A stretch of 64,000 nt of DNA from Photobacterium proteolyticum. GTDB lineage: Bacteria > Pseudomonadota > Gammaproteobacteria > Enterobacterales > Vibrionaceae. The translations under genes and the position numbers were made by a program. The notes below the pieces were generated by a model. That model did no database searches, was not told where the DNA came from, and was given only the letters and a program-made list of their open reading frames with translations. Location of the stretch: contig NZ_MJIL01000101.1 of the NCBI RefSeq assembly GCF_001939735.1, positions 124,001 to 188,000 on the forward strand. The letters are read 5' to 3'. Shown here piece by piece: positions 52,527 to 61,824 of the stretch (position 1 is its first letter; the number at the start of each line of letters is the position of its first letter).

Positions 52527-53209
52527 CTGCTGAACTATCGATTTTAGATCTTTTTTTACAGGCCAGCCTGCTTGTTAAGATCGTGATGCTTATCCTGTTA
52601 GGTATGTCTGTCATTTCCTGGGCGATGATCATCAAGCGCTCCTCGGTGCTGTCGGATGCCGCCTCCAAAGCGGAACGCTTTGAAGACCGTTTCTGGTCGG
52701 GCATTGATTTGTCACAGCTTTACCAGGAAGTGCAGGCAAGAAAAGACAGCCTGACAGGCTCAGAACAGATTTTCCATGCCGGCTTTAAAGAATTCGCTCG
52801 CCTGCACCGCAGCAATGGCAAAGTGCCGGAAGCGGTAATGGAAGGAACGGGACGTGCAATGCGTGTTGCCCTGTCTCGTGAAGTGGACGATATGGAAACC
52901 AACCTGCCGTTCCTGGCAACGGTGGGTTCAATCAGCCCGTATATCGGCCTGTTCGGTACGGTATGGGGTATTATGCACGCCTTTATTGCGCTGGGCGCGG
53001 TAAAACAGGCGACACTGGCTATGGTTGCCCCGGGTATTGCTGAGGCGCTGGTCGCTACGGCAATGGGTTTGTTTGCTGCAATCCCGGCAGTGATGTTCTA
53101 CAACAAGCTGACCAACCAGGTGTCGAAGCTAGAGCACACCTATGCCACTTTCATGGAAGAGTTCTCAAGTATTCTACACCGCCAGGCATTTGCCGCTGCG
53201 CAGGAGTAA
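52523..53209 (+). CDS. tolQ: Tol-Pal motor subunit TolQ
   Basis: 228 aa, three TM helices, a homologue of ExbB/MotA. With TolR it forms the proton-driven inner-membrane motor that energises TolA. Conserved TM2-TM3 region LATVGSISPYIGLFGTVWGIMHAF and AEALVATAMGLFAAIPAVMFYN. GTG start overlapping ybgC. Confidence 0.97.
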   Translation: MTAELSILDLFLQASLLVKIVMLILLGMSVISWAMIIKRSSVLSDAASKAERFEDRFWSGIDLSQLYQEVQARKDSLTGSEQIFHAGFKEFARLHRSNGKVPEAVMEGTGRAMRVALSREVDDMETNLPFLATVGSISPYIGLFGTVWGIMHAFIALGAVKQATLAMVAPGIAEALVATAMGLFAAIPAVMFYNKLTNQVSKLEHTYATFMEEFSSILHRQAFAAAQE

Positions 53210-53215
53210 TAAGCA

Positions 53216-53662
53216 ATGGCTTATCAACCGAAAAAGCGCAAAATGACGGCGGAGATCAACGTCGTACCTTATATCGATGTGATGCTGGTACTGTTGATCA
53301 TCTTCATGGTAACGGCCCCGTTTGTGACTCAGGGGGTCGATGTCGAGTTGCCGTCTACTCAGACGGCGAAGACCGCAGCTGAGCTGGTCGGTGATGAAAA
53401 CAGCAATGCACCGATCATTGTTGAAGTCGACCAGGACGGTAATCTGGGTCTGAGCGTCGATAACGGCGACATGCTTCGCGGCCTCAGACTGAATGATCTG
53501 CTTACCCGGGTCAGGGCCGAGCTTCAGCTGAATCCAAAATCGACCGTCCTGGTCGGCGGTGACAGCCGTGCTCCTTACTCTTACATTATCGAGACGCTTG
53601 ATGCACTGAATCAGGCCGGAGTAGGTTCTGTAGGTTTGATGACCGAACCTTTAGAGAAGTAG
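53216..53662 (+). CDS. tolR: Tol-Pal motor subunit TolR
   Basis: 148 aa with one N-terminal TM carrying the proton-carrying Asp in INVVPYIDVMLVLLIIFMV, followed by a periplasmic domain. It is the partner of TolQ, ExbD/MotB family. 6 bp after tolQ. Confidence 0.97.
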   Translation: MAYQPKKRKMTAEINVVPYIDVMLVLLIIFMVTAPFVTQGVDVELPSTQTAKTAAELVGDENSNAPIIVEVDQDGNLGLSVDNGDMLRGLRLNDLLTRVRAELQLNPKSTVLVGGDSRAPYSYIIETLDALNQAGVGSVGLMTEPLEK

Positions 53663-53674
53663 GCAGGCTTGCGG

Positions 53675-54781
53675 ATGAAAAACAATAATTACAGCGCTGC
53701 CGTCATTATATCGTTACTTCTTCATGGTTTATTGTTAGCAGCTTTGTTATGGGGAACGGATTTCACCATGGACAAGCCAAAGACGTCGGGTAATACGATC
53801 AAAGCGGTTGTTGTCGACCCGGCGTTGGTTAATCAGCAGGCCAAGCAGATCCGCCAACAACGTGACGCGGCGAAAAAAGCCGAGCAGGATCGCCTGAAGC
53901 GACTTGAACAACAGGCTGCAGCGCTTGAACAGCAACGCCAGGCTGAAGAGAACAAGTTGCGCCAGCTGAAAGCCGATAAGCTCAAGGCCGAAAAAGATGC
54001 CCGTGCTGCAGAAGCTGAACGCAAACGAGTGGCTGCCGAGCAGAAGAAAGTGGCTGCGGCAAAACGCAAGGCGGAAGAAGAGAAGCGCAAAGCTGACGAA
54101 GCGGCCCGCATCTCTCGGGAGAAAGCAGCCCAGGCGGAAGCAGAGCGTAAGAAACAGTTAGCCCAGCAGCGCAAGGCCGAGGAAGCCAAGCGCAAAGCGG
54201 AAGAGCAAAAACGTCAGGCGGAAGCCGCTGCTCGTAAGGCAGAAGAAGAACGTCAGGCGAAAATTGCCGCGAAGAAAAAAGCGGAAGAGGAAGCCCGCAA
54301 GGCTGAAGCAGAGCGAAAAGCGAAGATCGCAGCGAGGAAGAAAGCCGAAGCTGAAGCTCGCAAGGCAGAAGCAGCCCGTAAGGAAGCCGAGCGTAAAGCG
54401 GCGGAAGCCCGCGAGAAGCAGCGACAGCAAGAAGCGGCCCTCAACGATATGTTCGCTGGGTTGGAAGCCGAAACGGAGCAGCGCGGCGGTGCCCGCGGCC
54501 AGTTTGTTGCCGATGAAACCCAGCGTTACGGTGCCATCTATACTCAGATGATCCAGCAGAACTTGCTGGTCGATCAGACTTTCATTGGCAAAGAGTGTGT
54601 TATTCGCATGCGCCTATCTACTAATGGTCTGGTACTGGATGCATCGAATGATGGTGGTGATGCAGCGCTATGCCGCGCAGCTAAAGCTGCTGTGGTAAAA
54701 GTGAGCCAGTTCCCGATGCCGGAAGATCCGACGGTAATCGAGAAGCTTCGTAGTATTAGATTAACAGTAAGCCCACAATGA
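53675..54781 (+). CDS. tolA: Tol-Pal envelope-spanning protein TolA
   Basis: 368 aa. Domain I: one N-terminal TM (about 9-26). Domain II: a long Ala/Lys/Glu-rich helix (about 45-250). Domain III: globular C terminus (about 260-368, with the KECVIRMRLSTNG and Cys pair). It links TolQR to TolB-Pal across the periplasm. ATG at 53675 chosen over a TTG two codons earlier. The repetitive helix produces long false frames on the opposite strand. Confidence 0.96.
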   Translation: MKNNNYSAAVIISLLLHGLLLAALLWGTDFTMDKPKTSGNTIKAVVVDPALVNQQAKQIRQQRDAAKKAEQDRLKRLEQQAAALEQQRQAEENKLRQLKADKLKAEKDARAAEAERKRVAAEQKKVAAAKRKAEEEKRKADEAARISREKAAQAEAERKKQLAQQRKAEEAKRKAEEQKRQAEAAARKAEEERQAKIAAKKKAEEEARKAEAERKAKIAARKKAEAEARKAEAARKEAERKAAEAREKQRQQEAALNDMFAGLEAETEQRGGARGQFVADETQRYGAIYTQMIQQNLLVDQTFIGKECVIRMRLSTNGLVLDASNDGGDAALCRAAKAAVVKVSQFPMPEDPTVIEKLRSIRLTVSPQ

Positions 54782-54794
54782 TGAAGGAGTTGTT

Positions 54795-56141
54795 ATGAAA
54801 CGTTGGATAATGGGCTTGTGTATTGCTCTTCTGAGTTTTAGCCAAATCGCACAAGCAGAATTGGAATTGGTGATCACTGAAGGTATTGATTCTGCCCGTC
54901 CGATAGGTGTGGTGCCGTTCCAATGGGAAGGCGAAGGCAAAATGCCGTCGGATATTTCCGCGGTGATTGCATCGGATTTGCGTCGCAGCGGTAAATTCAG
55001 CCCGGTCGCGACCAGTAAAATGCCACAGACGCCATATAGCGAAGATCAGGTCGATTATAATGCCTGGACATCGCTAGGGGTTGATGCGCTGGTAACAGGT
55101 AAAGTTAGCCTGAATGCCGATGGCAATTATGTGATTAACTACCAGCTGGTAGACGTGGTGCGAGGCCAGTTGACCAGTGGCGAAAGCCGAGGTCTGGAAA
55201 ATGGCGAGCTGGTATTGACCAAAGATCATGTACTTTATTCTGGTCGTGCTGTTGTGAAAAAGAGCCGCCTGCGTCAGTATGCTCACCGAATTTCTGACAT
55301 TGTTTATGAAAAGCTGACAGGTGAGAAGGGTGCATTCTTGACTCGCATTGCCTACGTGGTGATTGACGATAAGGCCAAGTATCCGTATCAGTTGCGTATT
55401 GCTGACTATGACGGATTTAATGAGCTTTTGGTACTGAAATCACAGCAGCCGCTGATGTCACCGTCATGGTCGCCGGATGGCAGCAAGCTGGCCTATGTCA
55501 GCTTTGAAAACAAGCAGGCGCAGATTTTCGTGATGGACATTTACAAGGGTAGCCGCGAGATGGTTGCGTCTTTCCCACGTCACAATGGTTCACCGCGTTT
55601 CTCGCCAGATGGCAAAAAACTTGCCATGGTGCTGTCTAAGAGTGGCAGCTTGCAGATCTACATTTTGGATCTGGAAACGAAAAAAATGACCCAAGTTACC
55701 CGTGGTCGGGCCAATAATACCGAGGCATTTTGGGATCCAAATGGTCAGTCTATGATCTTTACCTCAGACAGAGGTGGTAAACCCCAGATATATCGAGTAA
55801 ATTTAGCAGATGGTTCGACCGAACGCCTAACTTGGCAAGGAAGTCAGAATCTGGGTGGTCAATTGACGCCTGATGGACGGTTCCTGGTAATGGTACACAG
55901 ATCAGACTCTGGGTATAACATTGCCAAACAAGATCTGAAAACAGGTGCGCTTCAAATTTTAACGAAGACATTTTTGGATGAGTCGCCAAGTATTGCACCG
56001 AATGGCGGCATGGTGATATACAGCTCAGTTAATGATAAATCCAACGAGCTGTCGTTAGTGTCGATTGACGGGCGCTTTAAGGCACGATTACCTGCGACGA
56101 ACGGGCGGGTTCGGGCTCCATCCTGGGGGCCGTTCCTCTAA
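54795..56141 (+). CDS. tolB: Tol-Pal periplasmic beta-propeller TolB
   Basis: 448 aa with a signal peptide cleaved after AQA (about residue 21). N-terminal alpha/beta domain (about 22-165) and a six-bladed propeller with repeated SPDGSKLAYV-like blades (WSPDGSKLAYVS, FSPDGKKLAMV, DPNGQSMIF, TPDGRFLVMV). It shuttles between TolA and Pal. GGAG precedes the ATG. Confidence 0.97.
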   Translation: MKRWIMGLCIALLSFSQIAQAELELVITEGIDSARPIGVVPFQWEGEGKMPSDISAVIASDLRRSGKFSPVATSKMPQTPYSEDQVDYNAWTSLGVDALVTGKVSLNADGNYVINYQLVDVVRGQLTSGESRGLENGELVLTKDHVLYSGRAVVKKSRLRQYAHRISDIVYEKLTGEKGAFLTRIAYVVIDDKAKYPYQLRIADYDGFNELLVLKSQQPLMSPSWSPDGSKLAYVSFENKQAQIFVMDIYKGSREMVASFPRHNGSPRFSPDGKKLAMVLSKSGSLQIYILDLETKKMTQVTRGRANNTEAFWDPNGQSMIFTSDRGGKPQIYRVNLADGSTERLTWQGSQNLGGQLTPDGRFLVMVHRSDSGYNIAKQDLKTGALQILTKTFLDESPSIAPNGGMVIYSSVNDKSNELSLVSIDGRFKARLPATNGRVRAPSWGPFL

Positions 56142-56178
56142 CGTTCACCGTAATTAGCGATATAAAAGGAAAAAAATA

Positions 56179-56718
56179 ATGCAACTGAACAAAGTTCTAA
56201 AGGGGCTGGCAATTGCGCTGCCAATGATCACTCTTGCTGCGTGTAGTTCAACAGAAAGCACTGATAGCTCAGCTGCGTCTGAGTCAACTACTGGTACAGG
56301 TACTACTGCTACTGAGCAAACTACAGTTGCAACACCAGTAGAATCAGGTTCTGCAGCTCTGTCTGAGCAGGAGCTACGCAGCCAGCAGCTACGTCAGGAG
56401 CAAACTGTATACTTCAAGTTTGACAATGCTGAAATTCAGTCTGACTACCAGGAAATGCTAACGGCTCACGCTGACTACCTGCGTGACAACACAGCAGTTA
56501 AAGTGATTGTTGAAGGTCACGCTGATGAGCGCGGCACGCCAGAGTACAACATTGCACTGGGCGAGCGTCGTGCGGCAGCCGTTGCTAAATACCTTCAGGC
56601 TCTAGGTGTTTCTGCAAGCCAAATATCAATTGTCAGCTACGGTGAGGAAAAGCCTTTGGTACTAGGCCACTCTGAAGCTGACTATGCTAAGAACCGTCGT
56701 TCGGTTCTAGTTTACTAA
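56179..56718 (+). CDS. pal: Peptidoglycan-associated lipoprotein Pal
   Basis: 179 aa outer-membrane lipoprotein. Lipobox LAAC puts the lipidated Cys at residue 22, followed by a Ser/Thr-rich linker unusually long for Pal (about 23-62). The OmpA-like domain (about 72-179) has the peptidoglycan-binding VEGHADERGTPEYNIALGERRA motif with Asp and Arg. Codon bias suggests high expression. 38 bp after tolB. Confidence 0.97.
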   Translation: MQLNKVLKGLAIALPMITLAACSSTESTDSSAASESTTGTGTTATEQTTVATPVESGSAALSEQELRSQQLRQEQTVYFKFDNAEIQSDYQEMLTAHADYLRDNTAVKVIVEGHADERGTPEYNIALGERRAAAVAKYLQALGVSASQISIVSYGEEKPLVLGHSEADYAKNRRSVLVY

Positions 56719-56734
56719 TTTATAGGTAAACACG

Positions 56735-57493
56735 ATGAACAGTAACAAAATGCGGACCCTCGCGTTGACGTTGCTGGTTGGTGCGGCGACCCAGGTGGTC
56801 GCCGCACCTGCTCCTGTTACCGAACTTAACGGAAACAGTGCACAGGGCGGAGATAATAGCCTTGCGCGTTTGGAGCGTATGATTGAGGCGCGAAACCAGG
56901 TGCAGATTGATATGCAGCGTCAGCTGGATCAGCTTGCATCTGAAATGGATGAACTGCGCGGTCTTGTCGAGCGCAATAGCTATGACCTGAGTCAGATGCT
57001 GGAGCGACAGCGAGAATTGTACCGTGAGGTTGATGCACTTAGCCGCCAGCCTCAGAAAGAAGTCGACGAAACGTCAGATTCCACTCCGGCTTCTACTGAG
57101 ACGTACACCAGTAACGTGAGTGAAAACGAAGCCTATGAAAGCGCCGTTAACCTGATCCTCAAGGAAAAAGATTATCCTGGTGCGGTCAAGGCATTTCAGG
57201 CGTTCTTGTCGGCTTATCCTGAATCTGTATACAAGCCCAATGCCCACTACTGGCTAGGTCAGCTGTACTTTACTCAAAGTCAGCTGAAAGAGGCCGGTGA
57301 GCAGTTTACGGCTGTGGCTAGTTTCAGTGACTCTAACAAGCGGGCTGATGCCATGCTGAAGCTTGGCGTTATCGCCGAGAGGAGCAAAAAGCCGGATGAA
57401 GCCAAGAAGTATTACCAGCAGGTAATTGAGCTTTACCCGGGCTCGACCAGCTCCCGCCAGGCTGAGAAAAACCTCAAGGCGCTTGCTAAGTAG
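56735..57493 (+). CDS. cpoB: Cell division coordinator CpoB (YbgF)
   Basis: 252 aa periplasmic protein. Signal peptide cleaved after VVA (about residue 23), coiled-coil trimerisation helix (about 40-100), linker, then TPR repeats (about 128-250, ESAVNLILKEKDYPGAVKAFQAF and two further copies). It links Tol-Pal with peptidoglycan synthesis at division. 17 bp after pal, ending at a terminator. Confidence 0.94.
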   Translation: MNSNKMRTLALTLLVGAATQVVAAPAPVTELNGNSAQGGDNSLARLERMIEARNQVQIDMQRQLDQLASEMDELRGLVERNSYDLSQMLERQRELYREVDALSRQPQKEVDETSDSTPASTETYTSNVSENEAYESAVNLILKEKDYPGAVKAFQAFLSAYPESVYKPNAHYWLGQLYFTQSQLKEAGEQFTAVASFSDSNKRADAMLKLGVIAERSKKPDEAKKYYQQVIELYPGSTSSRQAEKNLKALAK

Positions 57494-57512
57494 CCATGGT
57501 GCAGCCATTGAT

Positions 57513-57539
57513 AAAGGCCAGTTTTTACTGGCCTTTTTT
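57513..57539 (+). terminator. tol-pal operon terminator
   Basis: AAAGGCCAGT / ACTGGCCTTT with a 4-nt loop and T tail, 20 bp after cpoB. Confidence 0.85.
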
Positions 57540-57603
57540 ATATCTGTAACGAAACAGTAACAGTGTGATTGCCAGAAAGGTGATTATTTCGATGTTTGCG
57601 GTG

Positions 57604-57609
57604 TATAAT
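57604..57609 (+). promoter_or_regulatory. nadA -10 element
   Basis: TATAAT with a TGTG-like extension upstream, 41 bp before nadA. The -35 is not clear. Confidence 0.4.
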
Positions 57610-57649
57610 GCTCGGATTAGTAAGGACGAGCTGATAGAGCAATCGAGAA

Positions 57650-58711
57650 ATGAGCCTGACATTTGATCCCTCAGAAATGGTGTATCCGTTTCCACCGAAG
57701 CCAACGCCGCTGACTGTTGATGAGCAGCTGGCATACAAAGAGAAAATCAAAGCCCTGTTGAAGGAAAAAGACGCGGTTTTGGTTGCCCATTATTATACTG
57801 ACCCTGAAATCCAGGCACTGGCCGAAGAGACCGGTGGATTTGTCGGTGACTCTTTGGAAATGGCCAAATTCGGTAACCAGCATCCGGCGAAAACCCTGGT
57901 GATTTGTGGTGTTCGTTTTATGGGGGAGTCAGCGAAGATTCTGACGCCTGAAAAGCGCGTACTGATGCCGACGCTTGAAGCTGAGTGTTCTTTGGATCTT
58001 GGTTGTCCGGCAGATAAGTTTACCGAATTTTGTGATGCCCACCCTGACCATACTGTAGTTGTCTATGCCAATACCTCTGCAGCAGTGAAAGCACGTGCTG
58101 ACTGGGTAGTCACATCAAGTATTGCGCTGGAGATTGTCGAGCACCTCGATAGCGAGGGCAAAGACATTATCTGGGGGCCGGACCGCCACCTTGGCTCTTA
58201 CATCCAGAAGCAAACAGGCGCTGAAATGCTCTTGTGGCAGGGCGAGTGTGTGGTGCATGACGAGTTCTCGTCCAAGGCGCTGCGTGACATGAAGAACCTG
58301 TATCCAGATGCGGCTATCTTGGTTCACCCTGAGTCACCGGCATCTGTAGTTGCGCTGGCTGATGCGGTCGGCTCGACGAGCCAGCTGATCAAGGCGGCGA
58401 AAACCTTGCCGAACAAGCAGCTGATTGTGGCGACTGATACGGGTATCTTCTTTAAGATGCAGCAGATGGTGCCTGACAAGGAACTGATTGAAGCGCCGAC
58501 TGCCGGTGCCGGGGCAACCTGCCGTAGCTGTGCCCACTGTCCGTGGATGGCAATGAACGGTCTTCAGGCTATCGAGCAAGGTTTGCGTGAAGGCGGCGAG
58601 CAACATGAAATTTTTGTTGATGAGTCACTGCGTGAAAAATCACTTATCCCGTTGAACCGTATGCTGGATTTTGCGGCAGAGCTGCAATTGAAAGTGAAGG
58701 GCAACGCGTAA
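57650..58711 (+). CDS. nadA: Quinolinate synthase NadA
   Basis: 353 aa [4Fe-4S] enzyme that condenses iminoaspartate with DHAP to quinolinate for NAD synthesis. Cluster cysteines are expected in AECSLDLGCPAD (about 115-120) and GATCRSCAHCPWMAMNG (about 287-297); the latter also holds the CxxCxxC pattern. Follows cpoB as in E. coli, without the tRNA genes that separate them there. Confidence 0.96.
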   Translation: MSLTFDPSEMVYPFPPKPTPLTVDEQLAYKEKIKALLKEKDAVLVAHYYTDPEIQALAEETGGFVGDSLEMAKFGNQHPAKTLVICGVRFMGESAKILTPEKRVLMPTLEAECSLDLGCPADKFTEFCDAHPDHTVVVYANTSAAVKARADWVVTSSIALEIVEHLDSEGKDIIWGPDRHLGSYIQKQTGAEMLLWQGECVVHDEFSSKALRDMKNLYPDAAILVHPESPASVVALADAVGSTSQLIKAAKTLPNKQLIVATDTGIFFKMQQMVPDKELIEAPTAGAGATCRSCAHCPWMAMNGLQAIEQGLREGGEQHEIFVDESLREKSLIPLNRMLDFAAELQLKVKGNA

Positions 58712-58737
58712 TATTATTGCAGAATAATTAAGATGAG

Positions 58738-58764
58738 AATGGCGACCTTATGGTCGCCATTTTT
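58738..58764 (+). terminator. nadA terminator
   Basis: AATGGCGACC / GGTCGCCATT with a TTAT loop and T tail. Confidence 0.85.
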
Positions 58765-58816
58765 ATCGGCTATAGTTCGACAGTTATTAATACTGGTATC
58801 ACAAGGATAAACAACA

Positions 58817-59671
58817 ATGAGCCAGACAATGTTAACCGTGGCATTGCCAATTGCCCTCGCATGGATGATGTACTGTGTCGGGCTGACGCTGTCTATCGCT
58901 GACTTTAAGCGGGTCGGGCAATATCCGGGCCGGGTACTAATGGGGCTGGTGACCCAGTTGCTAGGGTTACCGTTGCTGGCATACGTCATTATTACCTTGT
59001 TTGCGTTGCCAGAGCCGGTGGCGATAGGCCTATGGTTATTGGCACTGGCACCGGGTGGGGCCTCGTCGAACGCAATCACCCACATGAGCGGTGGCGACTC
59101 GGCGCTTTCTATCAGTATGACGGCGGTTAGCAGTCTGATCATTCCGTTCAGTCTGCCGCTGATGCTGGTCTTGCTTGTACCGGATGCCCAGCTGATCTTC
59201 CCAGTAAAAACGGCGATTTTACAACTTACGGCTGTCACCCTGGTACCAGTGTTGCTGGGCATGGCGACCCGGCATTGGGCGAAGGGGCGCTGGTTTGAAG
59301 GTTTTTCCCATTTTGCTGGCCGCTCGGCGCTGGGGGCGCTGTTTTTGACAGTCATGGTGACGGTTGCTGCCAATACTGGCGTTTTTCACCAGCTTTTCTC
59401 GGTCGCATCAGTAGCTGCTATTAGTCTGTGTGTTACGGGCATGCTGCTAGGTGCCTTTGTGGCTAAAATGCTGCGTGGTGACAAGGTACTGGCAAAGACA
59501 CTGGCCATTGAAGTCGGGGTTCAGAATGCCGGGACGGCTATCTTCGTTGCGGTGGTACAGTTGCAACGCCCGGAGTTGGCTCTGACGCCGTTATTGTATG
59601 GATTGTTGATGAACTTGCCGGCTTTTGGATTGATCTACGTTTTTCAGCGCCGTAAGTTGGCTAGCGTCTGA
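58817..59671 (+). CDS. Bile acid:sodium symporter (BASS) family permease
   Basis: 284 aa with about nine TM helices. The glycine-rich segments LALAPGGASSNAITHMSGGD and EVGVQNAGTAIFVAV match the BASS family sodium-site regions. Members move organic anions such as pantothenate, pyruvate or bile acids; the substrate here is not predictable. Single-gene unit between nadA and a convergent YgfB-type gene. AAGGA precedes the ATG. Confidence 0.88.
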   Translation: MSQTMLTVALPIALAWMMYCVGLTLSIADFKRVGQYPGRVLMGLVTQLLGLPLLAYVIITLFALPEPVAIGLWLLALAPGGASSNAITHMSGGDSALSISMTAVSSLIIPFSLPLMLVLLVPDAQLIFPVKTAILQLTAVTLVPVLLGMATRHWAKGRWFEGFSHFAGRSALGALFLTVMVTVAANTGVFHQLFSVASVAAISLCVTGMLLGAFVAKMLRGDKVLAKTLAIEVGVQNAGTAIFVAVVQLQRPELALTPLLYGLLMNLPAFGLIYVFQRRKLASV

Positions 59672-59699
59672 CAGGTCTTGGAGGGAAGCCTGGGTAGCA

Positions 59700-59735
59700 G
59701 GCTACGAAATGAGATATTAATAGCATTTCGTAGCC
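59700..59735. terminator. Hairpin between convergent permease and YgfB-like genes
   Basis: GGCTACGAAATG / CATTTCGTAGCC, 12 bp perfect, loop of 12 nt, no strong T run. Likely a shared end structure. Confidence 0.6.
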
Positions 59736-59743
59736 AATCATTG

Positions 59744-60319
59744 TTATTGCTCTTGCACCAGTGCCTGCGCTTTTATTGTCAGGCCGCAAAGCATGGTCGG
59801 AACCGATGTGAAGATTTCTTCGAACTGGGCAAGGCCGTCAGCACCTTCCTGAGACAGAGCTTCCATCGCATTTTCAGGATCATAAAGCAGGCTGAAGCAT
59901 AGCAATACACCACCGAGCAGTGCATTGTCCTCACTGCCTTCCGGCATGATGGTATCCCAGTCGTCACGGGAAAGCTGCCAGCCTTGTAACATACCTTCTG
60001 CCAGCTCACGGGTTGCTTCGGTGACCAGCTCCTTGTCATCCAGCGCACAGCCTTCCGGCCATTGCCATTGGCCTGTCAGCAAGTCCTCGCGGCTTTGGTT
60101 CCACATATTGACGATTTCATTGGCGTAGGCTTCAAGCTCTTCGTGGCTTTCAAACGGTGAGGTTTCATCGCCTCCCCACAGAAAAGCCAGCCACTCGGCC
60201 GGATCAATCAGGTGTGGTGCTGCTGCCATCGCTGTAACAAAACCTCGGGTCTGGGCTTCGGACAGAAGTTGCTCGGCCAGCTGTGGGTTTTTCAGTAACT
60301 CACTTAGCGGTGAAGACAT
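59744..60319 (-). CDS. YgfB/YecA family (UPF0149) protein
   Basis: 191 aa all-helical acidic cytoplasmic protein of the UPF0149 family: LRNPQLAEQLLSEAQTRGFVTAMAAAPHLIDPAEWL-type start (here KNPQLAEQLLSEAQTRGF) and SREDLLTGQWQWPEGCALDD in the middle. No SEC-C zinc tail, unlike YecA proper. Function not established. The start has a usable leader; it is a single gene. Confidence 0.75.
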   Translation of the reverse strand: MSSPLSELLKNPQLAEQLLSEAQTRGFVTAMAAAPHLIDPAEWLAFLWGGDETSPFESHEELEAYANEIVNMWNQSREDLLTGQWQWPEGCALDDKELVTEATRELAEGMLQGWQLSRDDWDTIMPEGSEDNALLGGVLLCFSLLYDPENAMEALSQEGADGLAQFEEIFTSVPTMLCGLTIKAQALVQEQ

Positions 60320-60604
60320 AATACAATCTCAGTTCGGTTGTATGTTTTCCCTCTACGCCGACATTGTCTGGCATAAAGTGTTAACAGTAATAGATAGAAT
60401 GGTTGCAATGCTGGCTATTGTAGCAGCCTGCGGTGCTCAGCACAGCTTAAGTACTCTTTTTATCGTCGTGATGGCCAATACCGTCGTAAAAATAGACACC
60501 TGACAGCGTAAATATTGATTTTTATTGACCTTCCACCGCGAGAGCACTATAGTAGCCCTCCGTTGAGAAAATAGCAGCTTGTTCCTATCGCTCAACAACA
60601 AGAT
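60320..60604 (+). promoter_or_regulatory. tRNA-Ser promoter and upstream region
   Basis: A strong promoter reads TTGACC (60525-60530), 17 bp, TATAGT (60548-60553), followed by GCCCTCCG, a GC-rich discriminator typical of stringently controlled stable-RNA promoters. The remaining part contains the start region of the YgfB-like gene and nothing else recognised. Confidence 0.7.
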
Positions 60605-60692
60605 GGTGAGGTGTCCGAGTGGCTGAAGGAGCACGCCTGGAAAGTGTGTATACGGCAACGTATCGAGGGTTCGAATCCCTCCCTCACCGCCA
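60605..60692 (+). tRNA. tRNA-Ser (anticodon GGA)
   Basis: 88 nt with a long variable arm. Acceptor GGTGAGG pairs with CCTCACC, then G and an encoded CCA (60690-60692). Anticodon loop CTGGAAA (60637-60643), anticodon GGA at 60639-60641, reading UCC and UCU. T arm GAGGG-TTCGAAT-CCCTC intact. Confidence 0.97.
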
Positions 60693-60704
60693 TCAAATTC
60701 AGAG

Positions 60705-60734
60705 AAAACCCGTTGAGTATCAACGGGTTTTTTC
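60705..60734 (+). terminator. tRNA-Ser terminator
   Basis: AAAACCCGTTGA / TCAACGGGTTTT with a GTA loop and T tail, 13 bp after the tRNA. Confidence 0.9.
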
Positions 60735-60786
60735 GTATCTGGCGCATGTCAAATCACTTTGGTTGACGGGATGCATTGCCCGGCAC

Positions 60787-61824
60787 TTATTCATCCCCCC
60801 GTTTTATTTTCCGTAATGCCAGAGGCGATACGGAGAAAAACTCTTTGAAGCAGCGACTGAAATAAGTTGTGGTGACAAATCCGGATGCTGCTGCGATGGT
60901 GGCTACAGAGTCATTTGATTGCAGAAGCAACTGTCTGGCATGGGTTAGGCGTAACTCCAGATAATACCGGGAAGGAGACGTTTGCAAGTGGATACGGAAC
61001 AAGCGTTCCAGCTTACGTCGCGAAGAGCCTATCCAACTGGCCAGTTCATCGATGGAAAGAGGCTCTTCCATATTGCCAGTCATTAATTGTACGGCGTCCT
61101 GTAGCATTTGCGGTGTTGACGGTGCAAACACTTCCCGAAATTTTGGCAGTTCGGTGGGCTGGGTAGCACGATCACAGGACAGGATTTCTTTGACGGCATT
61201 AACAATCTCTATCCCTTGCAGCTGCTCTATCAGTACTAGCATCATTTCCAGGGAGCTACTCGGACCTGCTGCAGAAATGATCTTATCTTCAATGACATAA
61301 GCTAACTCGGTGATCTTGCTGGCAGGAAAGTGTTCTCTGGCGTAGGCATGGTTGTCAGGATGCAGGGCATATCTGACTTCTTTGAGTACGCCGGCGTGGG
61401 CCAGAGCAAGCGCACCATTCCATATTCCCCCAAACCTCGCTTTTCGAGCTGCAATCTGGCGCAGTTTACGGGACAGTTTCGGTATCTCTTCAAGTTGGCT
61501 TCGGAACCCGCCGCAGACGACCAGTAAATCAATTCTTGTTTCATAAGAAAGTTCATCCAACGTTTGATCCGCCGAGATTTTGATCCCCAAGTCACTGGTA
61601 ATTTGCGTGCTATCGATCCCGACGGTGGAAAACGTAAACCTCTGTGAGGTCGTTACCAGGTTAGAAGTTACCAGGGTATCGGCGGCACTGGTGAACGACA
61701 CTAATGAGAAATGCTCCAGCAGCACAAAAACAACATGGAGTGGTGCGGTGTCCGGGCGTTGAGGGGGAAGAAAAGAGCTGTTGGTATCCCGTAGTGCGCC
61801 GGTAAATTGTCTCTTCTGGCTCAT
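60787..61824 (-). CDS. GlxA-family AraC-type transcriptional regulator
   Basis: 345 aa. The N-terminal DJ-1/PfpI-like domain (about 28-210, LLVVCGGFRS, GGIWNGALALAHAGVL; the nucleophile Cys is replaced) is followed by two AraC helix-turn-helix motifs (LSIDELASWIGSSRRKLERLF and SVATIAAASGFVTTTYFSRCF). This is the layout of GbdR, the glycine-betaine regulator of Pseudomonas. Divergent from glyA and a serine dehydratase gene, which supports a role in betaine/sarcosine/serine breakdown (inference). Confidence 0.85.
   Translation of the reverse strand: MSQKRQFTGALRDTNSSFLPPQRPDTAPLHVVFVLLEHFSLVSFTSAADTLVTSNLVTTSQRFTFSTVGIDSTQITSDLGIKISADQTLDELSYETRIDLLVVCGGFRSQLEEIPKLSRKLRQIAARKARFGGIWNGALALAHAGVLKEVRYALHPDNHAYAREHFPASKITELAYVIEDKIISAAGPSSSLEMMLVLIEQLQGIEIVNAVKEILSCDRATQPTELPKFREVFAPSTPQMLQDAVQLMTGNMEEPLSIDELASWIGSSRRKLERLFRIHLQTSPSRYYLELRLTHARQLLLQSNDSVATIAAASGFVTTTYFSRCFKEFFSVSPLALRKIKRGDE

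Noticed and set aside
53833..54444. Long minus-strand frames opposite tolA
   Set aside because: Produced by the repetitive Ala/Lys/Glu codons of the TolA helix; no independent support.
57494..57649. tRNA genes between cpoB and nadA as in E. coli
   Set aside because: The interval is only 156 bp and contains a terminator and a -10 element; no cloverleaf was found.
58714..59373. 219-aa minus-strand frame opposite the BASS-family permease
   Set aside because: Fully antisense to a well-supported membrane protein gene; composition is a mirror of that gene.
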